A stretch of 64,000 nt of DNA from Nitrospirota bacterium (GTDB lineage: Bacteria > Nitrospirota > Nitrospiria > Nitrospirales > Nitrospiraceae), in contig JAUXVD010000023.1 in assembly GCA_030684575.1 (NCBI GenBank), forward strand, positions 186,001 to 250,000. Reading direction: 5' to 3'. Shown piece by piece: positions 1 to 7,784 of this stretch; position 1 is the first letter of the stretch; each line of letters begins with the position of its first letter. Position numbers and translations under genes: made by a program. Below the pieces are notes generated by a model. That model did no database searches. It was given only the letters and a program-made list of their open reading frames with translations, and had not been told where the DNA came from.

Positions 1-108
1 GCTGCACCGGCCAAAGTTGCTGCGAAGCCTGCTATCTCGAAGGTCAAGTCAAAGCCAAAGGTAAAGACGCAACCGGTCAAAGCCGCATCGCCGAAACGCA
101 AGAAATAG
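1..108 (+). CDS. C-terminal tail of a truncated Lys/Ala/Pro-rich protein
   Basis: The window opens inside a reading frame that runs from base 1 to a TAG at 106-108. The visible 35 residues are almost only Lys, Ala, Pro, Val and Ser, ending in PKRKK. Such tails occur on histone H1-like DNA-binding proteins, topoisomerases and some ribosomal or RNA-binding proteins. The functional domain lies upstream of the window, so the product cannot be named. Codon use looks like the neighbours. The next gene is convergent and ends 11 bp away. Confidence 0.6.
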   Translation, partial: AAPAKVAAKPAISKVKSKPKVKTQPVKAASPKRKK

Positions 109-119
109 CCGACGGGCGA

Positions 120-416
120 TTATTGCACAGCCACTCGTAGTCCACCGCCTGCCAACTTTGCCGCGATCTCTTCCGCTTGTGTCAGCCCCCCGGCAAACAC
201 GATGGCTTCTCCGTCATGATCGATTTTCCATGCCAGCTCGAAGGCTTTCGAGCTGGTCATGCCTGGAATATATTGGCAGAAGAGCCCAACTACTTGCTCG
301 TAGGTGTGGCATTCGCAATTGAACACGATCACTCGCGCATCGAGTCCGCTCCCGGTGACGGTACTGGCAGTTTCGATCGGGACGGGAGGTGCAAAGGGAG
401 TTTTTGTGCCGGCCAT
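120..416 (-). CDS. ClpS-like ATP-dependent Clp protease adaptor
   Basis: The protein has 98 residues from the ATG at 416; a TTG at 446 would add ten residues. The C-terminal two thirds match the ClpS fold: a strand ending VFNC, the helix TYEQVVGLF, the helix KAFELAWKI, then HDGEAIVFAG and a last helix that in ClpS begins with an EA-rich turn. ClpS docks on the ClpA/ClpC N-domain and delivers N-degron substrates. The usual pocket sequence NDD is NCE here, and the pocket histidine three residues before the conserved Gly appears to be Asp. Specificity may therefore differ from classical ClpS. No good ribosome binding site is seen at either start. No Clp ATPase gene is adjacent. Confidence 0.7.
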   Translation of the reverse strand: MAGTKTPFAPPVPIETASTVTGSGLDARVIVFNCECHTYEQVVGLFCQYIPGMTSSKAFELAWKIDHDGEAIVFAGGLTQAEEIAAKLAGGGLRVAVQ

Positions 417-554
417 GGGGACGAATATTAGCAGAGTTTGGAGCAACTTTTAACCTGGATTATTCAGGCGGGTCGTCGCGACGCGTTCGAGGACGAGCGC
501 GCTGGTGCAAGTACACCCTACGGCTGACGAGCAGGTCTGTACGAAGGGTTACGG

Positions 555-1235
555 TTAATAGCCGATACGCGTGAGCAGGTGGTTGGTTCTCACCCAATTC
601 TCCCGGGCGCAGGATTGCGCATAGAGTGTGAAATGCGCGGGAGAATCTGTGGCCGGTTGGAGTTGATGTGCCAAGGCGAGCATTTGCGTGTAGGTGAGTG
701 AGGCGGATGTCTTGACGAGGGCGAGCCCGTATTCAAAAAAATACCCCTCTTCAAGAGTCGCGCTCCGCTTCGAGAGTGTCCTCACCCGCGCGAGATCGAA
801 TGGTTCCTCCTTGAACGAATTGTCCATGAGATGGAGGAGCGCGGCAGGGCCTGGCACGAGGCTCTCGCCGATGCGAACCGCATGGGAGGGTTCGAAGAGT
901 CCACGCTGAAGACGGCGGTCACGGCACAGGGCTGCGTGAAATTGTGCGCGCCAGACGGGGTCGCGGAGATCTCGGTCGATAGCTTCTGCCACTAGTGAGG
1001 AAAGTGGTCCACTCACGTCATACCCTTGCACGAGGCGTCCCGATTCGATGAGATCCGGAAAGCTCATGCCCATTCGGTCTTGAAAGGCCGTGACGCCAGT
1101 CATGGGCGTCAATTGCATCGCCATGAAGTCGCGAAAGTGAACGGTGGCAAAGCGAGTCAGGAGCCTGGTCAGGGTCTCCGGATGGCAGAGGTGGAAGGGG
1201 TAGAACAACGCGTGGGGTGGTTGCCGGTGATTCAT
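555..1235 (-). CDS. conserved hypothetical protein, 226 aa
   Basis: I do not recognise this family. Translation from the ATG at 1235 (a TTG at 1241 is also in frame) gives a soluble, His- and Arg-rich protein without a signal peptide or membrane helices. Its N-terminus PFHLCHPETLTRLL and the clustered His/Cys residues could suggest a cofactor or metal site, but no named motif is visible. It is transcribed divergently from the Ca2+/H+ antiporter, with under 30 bp between the starts, so the two share a very short control region. Composition is like neighbouring genes and supports a real gene. Confidence 0.6.
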   Translation of the reverse strand: MNHRQPPHALFYPFHLCHPETLTRLLTRFATVHFRDFMAMQLTPMTGVTAFQDRMGMSFPDLIESGRLVQGYDVSGPLSSLVAEAIDRDLRDPVWRAQFHAALCRDRRLQRGLFEPSHAVRIGESLVPGPAALLHLMDNSFKEEPFDLARVRTLSKRSATLEEGYFFEYGLALVKTSASLTYTQMLALAHQLQPATDSPAHFTLYAQSCARENWVRTNHLLTRIGY

Positions 1236-1263
1236 CGACAAAGTCTCACAGTCATGTTAGTTT

Positions 1264-2343
1264 TTGCGTGTGAAATATCTCTTCACGTCGTGGCTTGATT
1301 ATCTGCTCATCTTCGTCCCGGTGACGATCGCACTCGAGGTGCTTCGAACCGATCCGCTACTGGTGTTCATCTCGGCCTGCCTGGCCATTATTCCACTCGC
1401 CGGCTTGCTCGGTCGAGCCACTGAACATTTAACAGCCCATGTCGGTGCTGGAGTCGGCGCGCTCCTCAATGCGTCGCTGGGCAATGCAGCAGAATTGATT
1501 ATCGCACTGGTGGCTCTCCGCGAGGGCCTTCATGACGTCGTCAAAGCGTCGCTGACCGGCTCAATCCTGGGAAACATCTTACTCGTTCTTGGCGTCTCGA
1601 TGTTTGCCGGTGGCATGAAGTATGAGCGGCAGAAGTTTAATCAAACTGCTGCCGGAACGGGTGCCAGCCTTCTGCTTCTCGCCGCTGTCGGGCTCATCAT
1701 TCCTGCACTCTTCCACTACACCGCGGCCGACCGTGGCGTGGCGATTGAGCGAGAGCTTAGCTTGGAAATATCCATCGTGTTGTTCATTATTTATATCGCA
1801 AGTCTCCTGTTTTCCTTGAAGACTCATCGCCATCTCTTTGCCGGAGAGTCGCATGATACATCGGACCTTGGAGAGCAGCCTTGGACCAAGGGTGCATCGA
1901 TTGCTGTGCTCACCGTGGCGACCTGTTTCGTGGCCCTCATGAGTGAAATATTGGTGGGGGCGCTGGAGCCTGCATCGCACACTCTCGGGCTCACGCAAGT
2001 CTTCGTGGGTGTTATCCTTGTCGCGCTTGTGGGTAATGCGGCTGAACATTCTACGGCGGTGATCGTGGCGCTCAAAAATAAGATGGATCTGGCATACGGA
2101 ATTGCGGTGGGATCTAGCCTGCAGATCGCCTTGCTCGTGGCGCCATTGCTTGTGTTTGCCAGTTATTTCTTCGGGACGCCGTTGGACCTGATTTTTACAC
2201 CCTTCGAAGTGGCTGCCGTGACCATCTCGGTCCTCATCGTCGGATTTGTCGCGATGGACGGAGAGTCTAATTGGATGGAAGGGGTGATGTTGGTCGGGGT
2301 CTATGTAATGCTTTCGATCGCCTTTTTCTTTCTGCCGGCCTAG
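1264..2343 (+). CDS. Ca2+/H+ antiporter of the CAX (CaCA) family
   Basis: This 359-residue integral membrane protein exchanges cytoplasmic Ca2+ for protons. It shows about 11 hydrophobic helices and the two diagnostic inverted-repeat signatures of the CaCA superfamily: GNAAE at residues 73-77 and again at 257-261. In this family each contains the glutamate that binds the cation. Length agrees with bacterial and fungal CAX proteins. The first codon is TTG at 1264, with GTG at 1270 as an alternative; neither has a convincing ribosome binding site. A palindromic repeat relic starts one base after the stop codon and may act as its terminator. Confidence 0.88.
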   Translation: MRVKYLFTSWLDYLLIFVPVTIALEVLRTDPLLVFISACLAIIPLAGLLGRATEHLTAHVGAGVGALLNASLGNAAELIIALVALREGLHDVVKASLTGSILGNILLVLGVSMFAGGMKYERQKFNQTAAGTGASLLLLAAVGLIIPALFHYTAADRGVAIERELSLEISIVLFIIYIASLLFSLKTHRHLFAGESHDTSDLGEQPWTKGASIAVLTVATCFVALMSEILVGALEPASHTLGLTQVFVGVILVALVGNAAEHSTAVIVALKNKMDLAYGIAVGSSLQIALLVAPLLVFASYFFGTPLDLIFTPFEVAAVTISVLIVGFVAMDGESNWMEGVMLVGVYVMLSIAFFFLPA

Positions 2344-2344
2344 C

Positions 2345-2381
2345 AGGATGCTTTCGAGGCTGTGGCCTTTATGAGCATCCT
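2345..2381 (+). repeat. short deletion derivative of the ~125 bp intergenic palindrome family
   Basis: An 8 bp perfect inverted repeat (AGGATGCT at 2345-2352, AGCATCCT at 2374-2381) starts one base after the TAG of the antiporter gene. The right half, GGCCTTTATGAGCATCCT, matches the distal end of the full-length elements at 2773, 20938 and 63781; the centre is missing. It could fold as a hairpin after the stop codon, but no strong T-run follows it. Confidence 0.6.
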
Positions 2382-2472
2382 ACGAGAGTGCTCACTGACG
2401 GTCTGGCGGCATGAGCCAATGTCTTGATTCTGAACGTCTCGCTTCTCTCGCCAGTCTCGCGTGTTATCCGTC

Positions 2473-2685
2473 TCAGGCTTTGTCCATGTCGATGACTTCT
2501 GTGGCTTCCCAGAGATTTTTCAGCTCCGCATCCGCCAGATCTTTCACTCGATCTTCTTCTGTCTCCTCGCCGAATTGAGAGGCTTTTATCGGTAGCGCCT
2601 TGTCTTTATCTGAGGACGGCGTCACCGCCTCTATCGGTAAGGGCTGTCGTCTTCGCTTCTTGGCAGGATCCATATTAACGGGCAT
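2473..2685 (-). CDS. small charged hypothetical protein, 70 aa
   Basis: The ATG at 2685 has a near-perfect Shine-Dalgarno sequence (GGAGGT, spaced 5 nt), which decides the start over an upstream in-frame ATG at 2727. The product is a soluble, charged protein with a basic stretch KKRRRQ near the N-terminus and an acidic C-terminus rich in Glu and Asp. No known domain is recognised. It stands alone between the antiporter and hemW, with a repeat element between it and hemW. Confidence 0.62.
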   Translation of the reverse strand: MPVNMDPAKKRRRQPLPIEAVTPSSDKDKALPIKASQFGEETEEDRVKDLADAELKNLWEATEVIDMDKA

Positions 2686-2772
2686 GTTACCTCCGACGTG
2701 ATCTACGGCCAGTGTCCATCCAGCCAAGGAGAAAAGTCAATGATCGCTAGACTGAACTGTTGCGTTTCCCCA

Positions 2773-2897
2773 CAGGCTGTTCAAAAAGGCCGTCCGGCAA
2801 GGACGCAGTGAGGGGAGGGCCGAGGCGTGCCCTCAGGGGGACGTTGAGGGTCTGAACGATGCGAGAACGAAGCTGGAAGGATTGTTCAACGGTCTGT
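2773..2897 (-). repeat. ~125 bp intergenic palindromic repeat, copy 1
   Basis: This is a full-length member of the family also found at 20938-21062 and 63781-63905. Imperfect terminal inverted repeats (CAGGCTGTT and AACGGTCTG) bound a conserved core containing CCAGCTTCGTTCTCGCATCG, a CCTCAACG block and a central GC-rich hairpin. Read on the minus strand it begins three bases after the stop codon of hemW and ends with GGCCTTTTTGAAC, so its T-run lies distal to hemW. It has no reading frame and would be mobilised only in trans, if at all. Confidence 0.8.
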
Positions 2898-2899
2898 TT

Positions 2900-4039
2900 C
2901 TAGTACAGCTTCTCGGCGATGGTGTCGGCCTGTAGGAGGCCTTTCGCCGATAGTTTGCTGCGTTCACCGTCTTGTTCGATCAATTCTTGCGCAAGCAATT
3001 GAGCCGTGAGCGCGCTGTGTCCATAGTTCAAAGCATGTTGATACAGGTTGTGAGAGGGAATTCCTTGGATCAGTCGTAATCCGAAAATCACGGCGTCGCG
3101 GAGTTGTTCTTCTTTGGAGAGGGTGATGCGCTCTTCAATGGGGAGGAGATCTTTTGTCAGCGAGTGGTTGTAGGCATCGAGGTTTGGGACATTGCCGAAT
3201 CTTGTTCCGCCTAGATAGGACTGGGCACTGGGGCCGAATCCCAGATATTCCCCATTGGTCCAATAGAGCAGATTATGGCGGCAGGCATGTCCGGGCCTGG
3301 CATAGTTCGAGACTTCATATCGCTCATAGCCTGCGTCCGAGAGTATCCTCTGTGCAGCCTCATCCATCTCAATTTGAAGGCCTTCATTAGGCGAGGGACT
3401 CCGTTCGAGTCGAATATTTGATGCGAGCCTGGTCTCCTGTTCCACGGTGAGTGCATAGCAAGACAGGTGTGTCGGCTGCAGTGCAAGGCAATGGGTCAGA
3501 GTTTTCTTCCAACTGACCAGGCTTTGCCCAGGCAACCCATACATCAAGTCAAGGTTGATGTTTGTGAAGCCGGAGGATCTGGCCATCGCCATAGCTGTGA
3601 CGGTCTCACTGACAGTGCCGGGCCGACCGATTCTGAGGAGATCGCCATCCTCCATCGATTCTGCACCGAAGCTCAGGCGAATCACACCGGCCAGACGTAG
3701 TTGAACAAGGTCCTGCGCGGAGATTGTCGAGGGGTGGCCTTCCACGGTGACTTCACAGTCTGACGTGAGGCTAAACCGGTTCCGAATCTCGGAGAGGATG
3801 GCGATGAGCTGAGCCACGGTCAGAACCGTCGGTGTGCCACCCCCAAGATAGACGGATTGGATTGGGCGCCCCACAGCGACCTGTTGTTGTGCCGATAATC
3901 CAATCTCATGCAAGAGCGATCGGACAAAGGCGTCCGCCCGTTCCTCGCGATGGATTTCCAGATAGAACGAGCAGAAATCGCAACGCTGGCGGCAGAAGGG
4001 GATGTGGAGGTACAGGCCCAGAGGAGGGGGCATGGTCAC
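2900..4039 (-). CDS. hemW: radical SAM heme chaperone HemW
   Basis: HemW binds heme and a [4Fe-4S] cluster and is thought to insert heme into respiratory enzymes. It was formerly annotated as oxygen-independent coproporphyrinogen oxidase-like. The 379-residue protein carries HIPFC with the CxxxCxxC cluster motif (C16, C20, C23), the SAM-binding GGGTPT, a radical SAM barrel, and the HNLLYW segment linked with heme binding in HemW. The true oxidase HemN has an extra CxxxCxxCxC extension that is not seen here. The ATG overlaps the stop of the upstream 89-aa gene as ATGA, so both are co-transcribed. Confidence 0.9.
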   Translation of the reverse strand: MTMPPPLGLYLHIPFCRQRCDFCSFYLEIHREERADAFVRSLLHEIGLSAQQQVAVGRPIQSVYLGGGTPTVLTVAQLIAILSEIRNRFSLTSDCEVTVEGHPSTISAQDLVQLRLAGVIRLSFGAESMEDGDLLRIGRPGTVSETVTAMAMARSSGFTNINLDLMYGLPGQSLVSWKKTLTHCLALQPTHLSCYALTVEQETRLASNIRLERSPSPNEGLQIEMDEAAQRILSDAGYERYEVSNYARPGHACRHNLLYWTNGEYLGFGPSAQSYLGGTRFGNVPNLDAYNHSLTKDLLPIEERITLSKEEQLRDAVIFGLRLIQGIPSHNLYQHALNYGHSALTAQLLAQELIEQDGERSKLSAKGLLQADTIAEKLY

Positions 4040-4305
4040 GGCAGGCTGAATCCTTGGGGTTTAGAAAAGTCCCGCGACAGGACTATTTCTATCTCATCAG
4101 CCGGGGATTTCCCGCGATTGCGCACGTGAGGCTGCCAGGCCTTTTGTTGGCGCAACGAGTCGAAGAGCACTTTGAGTAGCTCCGGCTTGATGTGCGCTTC
4201 CCATTCCCGCACCCAGGCATGAGCCTCCTCGTCGCCCTCATAGTCGTCGGGAAAGGAGGCCTCCAGGCTGAATCGAAAAGTGAAGGTTTTTTCTTCTTGA
4301 TACAT
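4036..4305 (-). CDS. conserved hypothetical protein upstream of hemW, 89 aa
   Basis: The ATG at 4305 is preceded by GAGGA at a 7 nt spacing, which decides the start. The protein is acidic, begins MYQEEKTFTFRFSLEAS and contains a Trp-rich helix (HAWVREWEAHI). No signal peptide, membrane helix or known domain is evident. Its stop overlaps the hemW start (ATGA), suggesting translational coupling. It is divergent from the fmdB-like gene, and the 70 bp between them carries the latter's promoter. Confidence 0.65.
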   Translation of the reverse strand: MYQEEKTFTFRFSLEASFPDDYEGDEEAHAWVREWEAHIKPELLKVLFDSLRQQKAWQPHVRNRGKSPADEIEIVLSRDFSKPQGFSLP

Positions 4306-4320
4306 ACAAGTCCTCACTGA

Positions 4321-4349
4321 TTGCGAACTGGCCTGGTCGATCTTATAAT
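4321..4349 (+). promoter_or_regulatory. sigma70-type promoter of the fmdB-like gene
   Basis: TTGCGA at 4321-4326 and TATAAT at 4344-4349 are separated by 17 bp. The perfect -10 box lies about 27 bp upstream of the start codon, after which AAAGGAG at 4361-4367 forms the ribosome binding site. The same TTGCGA/TATAAT pair occurs before rph. Confidence 0.72.
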
Positions 4350-4375
4350 ACCCCTCAGATAAAGGAGTATGACTC

Positions 4376-4603
4376 ATGCCTATCTTCGAATATGTCTGCG
4401 GCGAATGCAATCATCGGTTCGAGCTCTTGGTCTATGGCTCCACGCCTGCGGCCTGTCCCAAGTGCAAGACGACGAAGCTGGAGAAGCAAATTTCTTCGTT
4501 CGGAGTCGGAGGCACGGATGGCTGGGTGTTGCCGGGTAACGGCGGCGGTTCTTGCGGAAGTTGCGGTGACCCGCGTGGCCCCGGTTCCTGTTCCACCAAT
4601 TGA
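4376..4603 (+). CDS. FmdB-family zinc ribbon regulatory protein
   Basis: The 75-residue protein has the FmdB/zinc-ribbon pattern: MPIFEYVCGECNHRFE with a first CxxC knuckle, and CPKCKT with a second about 20 residues later. A Gly/Ser/Cys-rich tail adds further cysteines. FmdB-like proteins are named after a putative regulator of formamide utilisation in Methylophilus. Their molecular role is poorly defined; nucleic-acid or metal binding is inferred. The gene has a clear promoter and an AAAGGAG ribosome site 8 nt before the ATG. The next small gene begins 2 bp after its stop. Confidence 0.82.
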   Translation: MPIFEYVCGECNHRFELLVYGSTPAACPKCKTTKLEKQISSFGVGGTDGWVLPGNGGGSCGSCGDPRGPGSCSTN

Positions 4604-4605
4604 TC

Positions 4606-4926
4606 ATGGAACCAGGCGAGCAGAACCTTCAGCGCGCGATTGCCATGATCTCTCAGTCCGACCCGATCACCAAATTGCTCGAAGAGGTAAAGTTGGGCCG
4701 GATGAAACCGACCGATGCCGGATTACGAGCCGTGACTGGTTCGTGGCTGGGGACCTATCAGAAAGTAATTGAATCCGGCGGATTGACCGGCCAGGCTTTG
4801 CGCCGTATCGACCCACAGCCTCGTTTGGCAGTTTTGATCGAGTATGGCGTATTGACGGGTGAGCAGCAGGCGGTCACGGCCCTCTGTGCGAGTTTCGAGA
4901 AGGCCGTCGCTGCAGCAACGGAGTGA
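4606..4926 (+). CDS. hypothetical protein, 106 aa
   Basis: The frame begins at the ATG at 4606, 2 bp after the fmdB-like stop; a TTG at 4600 would overlap it. The product is soluble and mostly helical by composition, with LLEEVKLGRMKPTDAGLRAV followed by IDPQPRLAVLIEYGVLT. I recognise no family. The very close spacing places it in one operon with the fmdB-like gene and probably with the exported protein that begins 9 bp after its stop. Confidence 0.6.
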   Translation: MEPGEQNLQRAIAMISQSDPITKLLEEVKLGRMKPTDAGLRAVTGSWLGTYQKVIESGGLTGQALRRIDPQPRLAVLIEYGVLTGEQQAVTALCASFEKAVAAATE

Positions 4927-4935
4927 TATCATCCC

Positions 4936-5598
4936 ATGTGGGCGTTGTCGGTCATCGCCGTCTTTCTCCTGATCATGGGGCCGATCGAGGAGGGCCGGGC
5001 AGAAGAGGGCTTCGGTACGAACGCCATCCTGACGATTGCGCCGAAGGATCTTCCTCGCATTCTGCCAGCAGAGTCCCATCTCCTGATCGATCCGCTCTCC
5101 ATTGAACAATTTCTTGATGCGCTGGATGGCGCCCCACCAGACTGGGCGATGGTCTACGGTCATGGCCATCACGATCCCGAGCATGACGAGAGATTGTTCG
5201 CATTGAACCGTGAGCGCGATGCGAACCGGGCAGGGAAGGAGGCCCTGAACTGGGCGGTAGCCTTTCGCTGGGCAGGAGAGCTGTCTCGGTTTGAGTCAGA
5301 AGTTGGCGGGTTCACTATTGCGATGGGGCCGATCTTCACTGCCACTCGATGGGGTATGGTTCGATTCAAAGCCGAAGACCTTCCAGGCAATCTCGTGGCA
5401 ATCCCCGGCGCGGGTGAGCGCGACCGCCTGCGTCGACAGGTAGAGGCCGGTCAAAAAATCGAGATTGAGATCCTGATGATTGGGCGACTCATTCCCGAGG
5501 AGTCGCTGATCTACGACTTTTCCCATGATGAAGAAGGTCTGGGGCTCATCATGCCGGTCGTGCGGGTTGAGCGAGTTGAGTATCTGTTGGCCCAGTGA
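4936..5598 (+). CDS. exported hypothetical protein with a His-rich motif
   Basis: The 220-residue product starts with a hydrophobic segment (WALSVIAVFLLIMG) ending near GRAEEG, compatible with a signal peptide, so it is probably periplasmic. A striking GHGHHDPEHDE segment around residue 75 offers several His/Asp side chains that could bind a metal. No named domain is recognised. It is third in a likely three-gene operon with the fmdB-like zinc ribbon gene, so a metal-related role is possible but only inferred from context. Confidence 0.58.
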   Translation: MWALSVIAVFLLIMGPIEEGRAEEGFGTNAILTIAPKDLPRILPAESHLLIDPLSIEQFLDALDGAPPDWAMVYGHGHHDPEHDERLFALNRERDANRAGKEALNWAVAFRWAGELSRFESEVGGFTIAMGPIFTATRWGMVRFKAEDLPGNLVAIPGAGERDRLRRQVEAGQKIEIEILMIGRLIPEESLIYDFSHDEEGLGLIMPVVRVERVEYLLAQ

Positions 5599-5684
5599 GG
5601 TTCCAAGCTCTGAACGATAGGTGCGGAACGTTGAAGCGACAATCGTTTCCATGCGTAGCGTTCATCGCTCACCGTTCAACGCTT

Positions 5685-5712
5685 CCTGCCCGGCGGGTTT
5701 TTTAGCAGCCGG
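5685..5712 (-). repeat. 5'-end relic of the intergenic repeat; weak hairpin terminator on the plus strand
   Basis: Reading leftwards from the stop of the FGE-like gene, the sequence resembles the proximal end of the ~125 bp repeats (GCTGCTAAAAAACCCGCC compared with GATGCTGAAAAATCCCGCC at 63905). The remainder of the element is missing. On the plus strand the same bases form a 5 bp GC hairpin followed by six T residues (5698-5703). That could weakly terminate the 4936-5598 gene. Confidence 0.42.
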
Positions 5713-6600
5713 CTAGAATGCATCCTTGGTACAGCGAAAGCCGGTGCCGCTTGGACGACTGTCCATCGTGCCCCAGTCGCGGTCGCCCGTGCGTAGACTG
5801 ATCGCCGGTTTCAACCAGGACCCACCGCGCATTGCTTTGATTGCGCCACGGGACGGCCCTTGAGGATCTGAGAGGGGCGCGTCTTTGTAGTAGTTTGGGT
5901 TATACCAATCCTGTATCCATTCCGCGACGTTGCCGGCCATGTCAGACAGTCCGTACGGGCTGACGCCTGCGGGAAAGCTGCCGACCGGCATCGTGAGCAC
6001 CTCACCCTTGATGCCCTTTTCTTTTGAAATCTGCGCGCCCTCTCCTTGGACCCAGAAGGCATCCCAGTCCGCTCCGCTCTGAAAGTCGATGGTGCGACCG
6101 GCCCAATAGCTGGCGCTGTTGGCCTTTCTGACATCCCACTCATTTCCCCAGGGGTAGCGACGGCCATCGGTGCCACGCGCGGCCTTTTCCCATTCCGCTT
6201 CAGTCGGCAGACGTTTGCCTATCCACGTGCAGTAGGCGACGGCATCCTCCCAACTGACATTCACCACGGGGTGGGTGCCGATGCCAGAGATGGGTAGATT
6301 GTTTTCCCATAAATTTGAGGCAGGATTAGCGTTCGCCGGCGCACGATGTCCGGTCGTTTGGACGAATCGCGCATAGGCATCGTTCGTCACTTCGTAGCGG
6401 TCGATCCAGAATGAGGTGGTCGAGATAAGGCGCTGTGGTTGTTCGTCCGGAAGATCATCGCTGCCTGCCGGATTCCCCATGAGGAATTCTCCGGCAGGAA
6501 CCAGCGCCATGTCGTCGGAAAGAAGGGCGCTGGTGGCCAATTGCGGATGGCTGATGGTCAGGACAACAGACAAGAATGCGAGAGAGATCAACGAACGCAC
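5713..6600 (-). CDS. exported FGE-sulfatase (SUMF1) fold protein, probably non-catalytic
   Basis: A signal peptide (about residues 1-25, ending in ATSA) precedes a complete formylglycine-generating-enzyme fold. Its hallmarks are MALVPAGEFLMGN, DRYEVTN, HPVVNVSWEDAVAYC, RLPTEAEWEKAARG, YPWGN, MAGNVAEW, RGGSW and GFRC. In genuine FGE two cysteines near the C-terminus bind copper. Here the segment after RGGSW reads LKPAIS, so one partner is missing and the protein more likely binds a ligand or structures a periplasmic complex. It starts with GTG 3 bp after the stop of the CADD-like gene, so the two are an operon. Confidence 0.85.
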   Translation of the reverse strand: MRSLISLAFLSVVLTISHPQLATSALLSDDMALVPAGEFLMGNPAGSDDLPDEQPQRLISTTSFWIDRYEVTNDAYARFVQTTGHRAPANANPASNLWENNLPISGIGTHPVVNVSWEDAVAYCTWIGKRLPTEAEWEKAARGTDGRRYPWGNEWDVRKANSASYWAGRTIDFQSGADWDAFWVQGEGAQISKEKGIKGEVLTMPVGSFPAGVSPYGLSDMAGNVAEWIQDWYNPNYYKDAPLSDPQGPSRGAIKAMRGGSWLKPAISLRTGDRDWGTMDSRPSGTGFRCTKDAF

Positions 6601-6603
6601 GAG

Positions 6604-7353
6604 TTAGGTCTTTTTTAGTCCACAGGCCTTGGCCACCGCATCGCGATAGGCTTGCCAGAGGGTGAGGCATTTCTTGAGACAGCTCAAGACGGCCTGTTGT
6701 TGTGTCCGTGTGGTGGCGTAGTTCACGACCATGGCATAGGCATCGTGGCGATGGCCGGCTTCGACCAGTTGGTGCGCGCGAATCAGATCCATGGCATCGG
6801 GGGAGAGGCCGTGGTATTTCACCAACGGGTGGCGCTGGACGATCGCTTCGATTTCTTCGGCGGTTTTGGGTTTGGAAGGGTCGGCAATTTCGGCGCGGTC
6901 CTTCACGCTGCCTTCGACGAAGATCGTCAGTGCCGCAGCTCCGACGACCCAGTCTTTCTTATTTGAGGCGGTGTCCAGCCAGGCGCGGTAGCGTCGACTG
7001 GCCGGGAGGAGGCGCACGGTCTCGAAGTCACGAGCCGGAAGTCCCAGGCCTGCCATCATGGTCAGAAATAATTCCGGGTGTGATTTGCCCAGCGAGAGCC
7101 CACCGGTGTCTTCTTCGTAAATATTATCGGCGAGCATTCGTCGGACCGTGGCCGGGGGATTCTGGCCGTGAATGCGGGCCAGGAAGACAGGAAAGTCTCG
7201 TACATAGACGCCATATTCCTGTTGGAAGTGGCGTTTGAGCTGCTCGACGGTGACTGTGCCGTCGGCGAATGCCGGCCAGGCCCAATGATGTTTGCGGTCC
7301 ATCAGACGCAAGAGTTCTTCGCGGAATCGGCTTTTCGTCAAGGGACGTGTCAT
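6604..7353 (-). CDS. CADD/PqqC-like iron-containing redox enzyme (TenA-type fold)
   Basis: The 249-residue helical protein matches the TenA/PqqC-like superfamily, in the branch of Chlamydia CADD, a dimetal oxygenase that makes p-aminobenzoate from its own tyrosine. Visible signatures are HHWAWP near residue 22, FQQEYGVYVRDFP, YEEDTGG with a following SHPELF, FVEGS and the His-rich LVEAGHRHDAY. The Glu and His residues are placed like the metal ligands. CADD-like pABA synthesis is known from nitrifiers, so folate synthesis is a plausible role (inference). AAGG precedes the ATG. The FGE-like gene follows directly. Confidence 0.75.
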   Translation of the reverse strand: MTRPLTKSRFREELLRLMDRKHHWAWPAFADGTVTVEQLKRHFQQEYGVYVRDFPVFLARIHGQNPPATVRRMLADNIYEEDTGGLSLGKSHPELFLTMMAGLGLPARDFETVRLLPASRRYRAWLDTASNKKDWVVGAAALTIFVEGSVKDRAEIADPSKPKTAEEIEAIVQRHPLVKYHGLSPDAMDLIRAHQLVEAGHRHDAYAMVVNYATTRTQQQAVLSCLKKCLTLWQAYRDAVAKACGLKKT

Positions 7354-7410
7354 GTCTGTTGCCTTCCTGCTGAGCGGCTCGTTACAATTTGATGGCGCGG
7401 AGGTACATCA

Positions 7411-7695
7411 ATGGATCGTGTGACGGTTCAAAACCCAGAAGACATTCTGACCATGCTGGCAGAGGTGTCGTTGCGAGGATCAGGTTTTGTGACGGACTCT
7501 CTCCTGGACTATGTGTTGGAAGAGGGCTTCACGGAGCCGATTTTTCTCAACGCCAGTGGGGAAGACCCCGATGCCTACTTTAAGGGCCAGTCGCATGCCT
7601 GGGCCGTGTATCAGGTCCGGGAATGGAAACGTGTGTTGACCATTTCTGGTGGCCCTGGCAAAGAACGCCGCGTGCAAATTACCGAAACCCCTTAG
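7411..7695 (+). CDS. small hypothetical protein, 94 aa
   Basis: A strong ribosome site (GGAGGT, 6 nt spacing) supports the ATG at 7411. The 94-residue acidic protein has no signal peptide or membrane helix and no recognised domain. It contains a helix-like DSLLDYVLEEGF and a Trp/Tyr-rich segment HAWAVYQVREWKR. It is divergent from the CADD-like gene. A 9 bp hairpin at 7737-7758 separates it from the DUF2007 gene. Confidence 0.62.
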   Translation: MDRVTVQNPEDILTMLAEVSLRGSGFVTDSLLDYVLEEGFTEPIFLNASGEDPDAYFKGQSHAWAVYQVREWKRVLTISGGPGKERRVQITETP

Positions 7696-7736
7696 CAGCC
7701 GCTGAGTGTAAGAGGGATGCGTGAAAAAAGCAACGA

Positions 7737-7758
7737 GACGAGCGGGTATCCGCTCGTC
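7737..7758. terminator. strong GC-rich hairpin between two small genes
   Basis: GACGAGCGG and CCGCTCGTC form a perfect 9 bp stem with a 4 nt loop. On the plus strand there is no T-run. On the minus strand six T residues follow after a 7 nt spacer. It may stabilise or terminate the 7411-7695 transcript, or act on antisense transcription. Confidence 0.45.
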
Positions 7759-7784
7759 AATTCTGTGACCATCGAGGGTGTACC

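Noticed and set aside
2900-4039. Oxygen-independent coproporphyrinogen III oxidase (hemN)
   Set aside because: The extra N-terminal cysteine and length features of HemN are missing; the sequence fits HemW.
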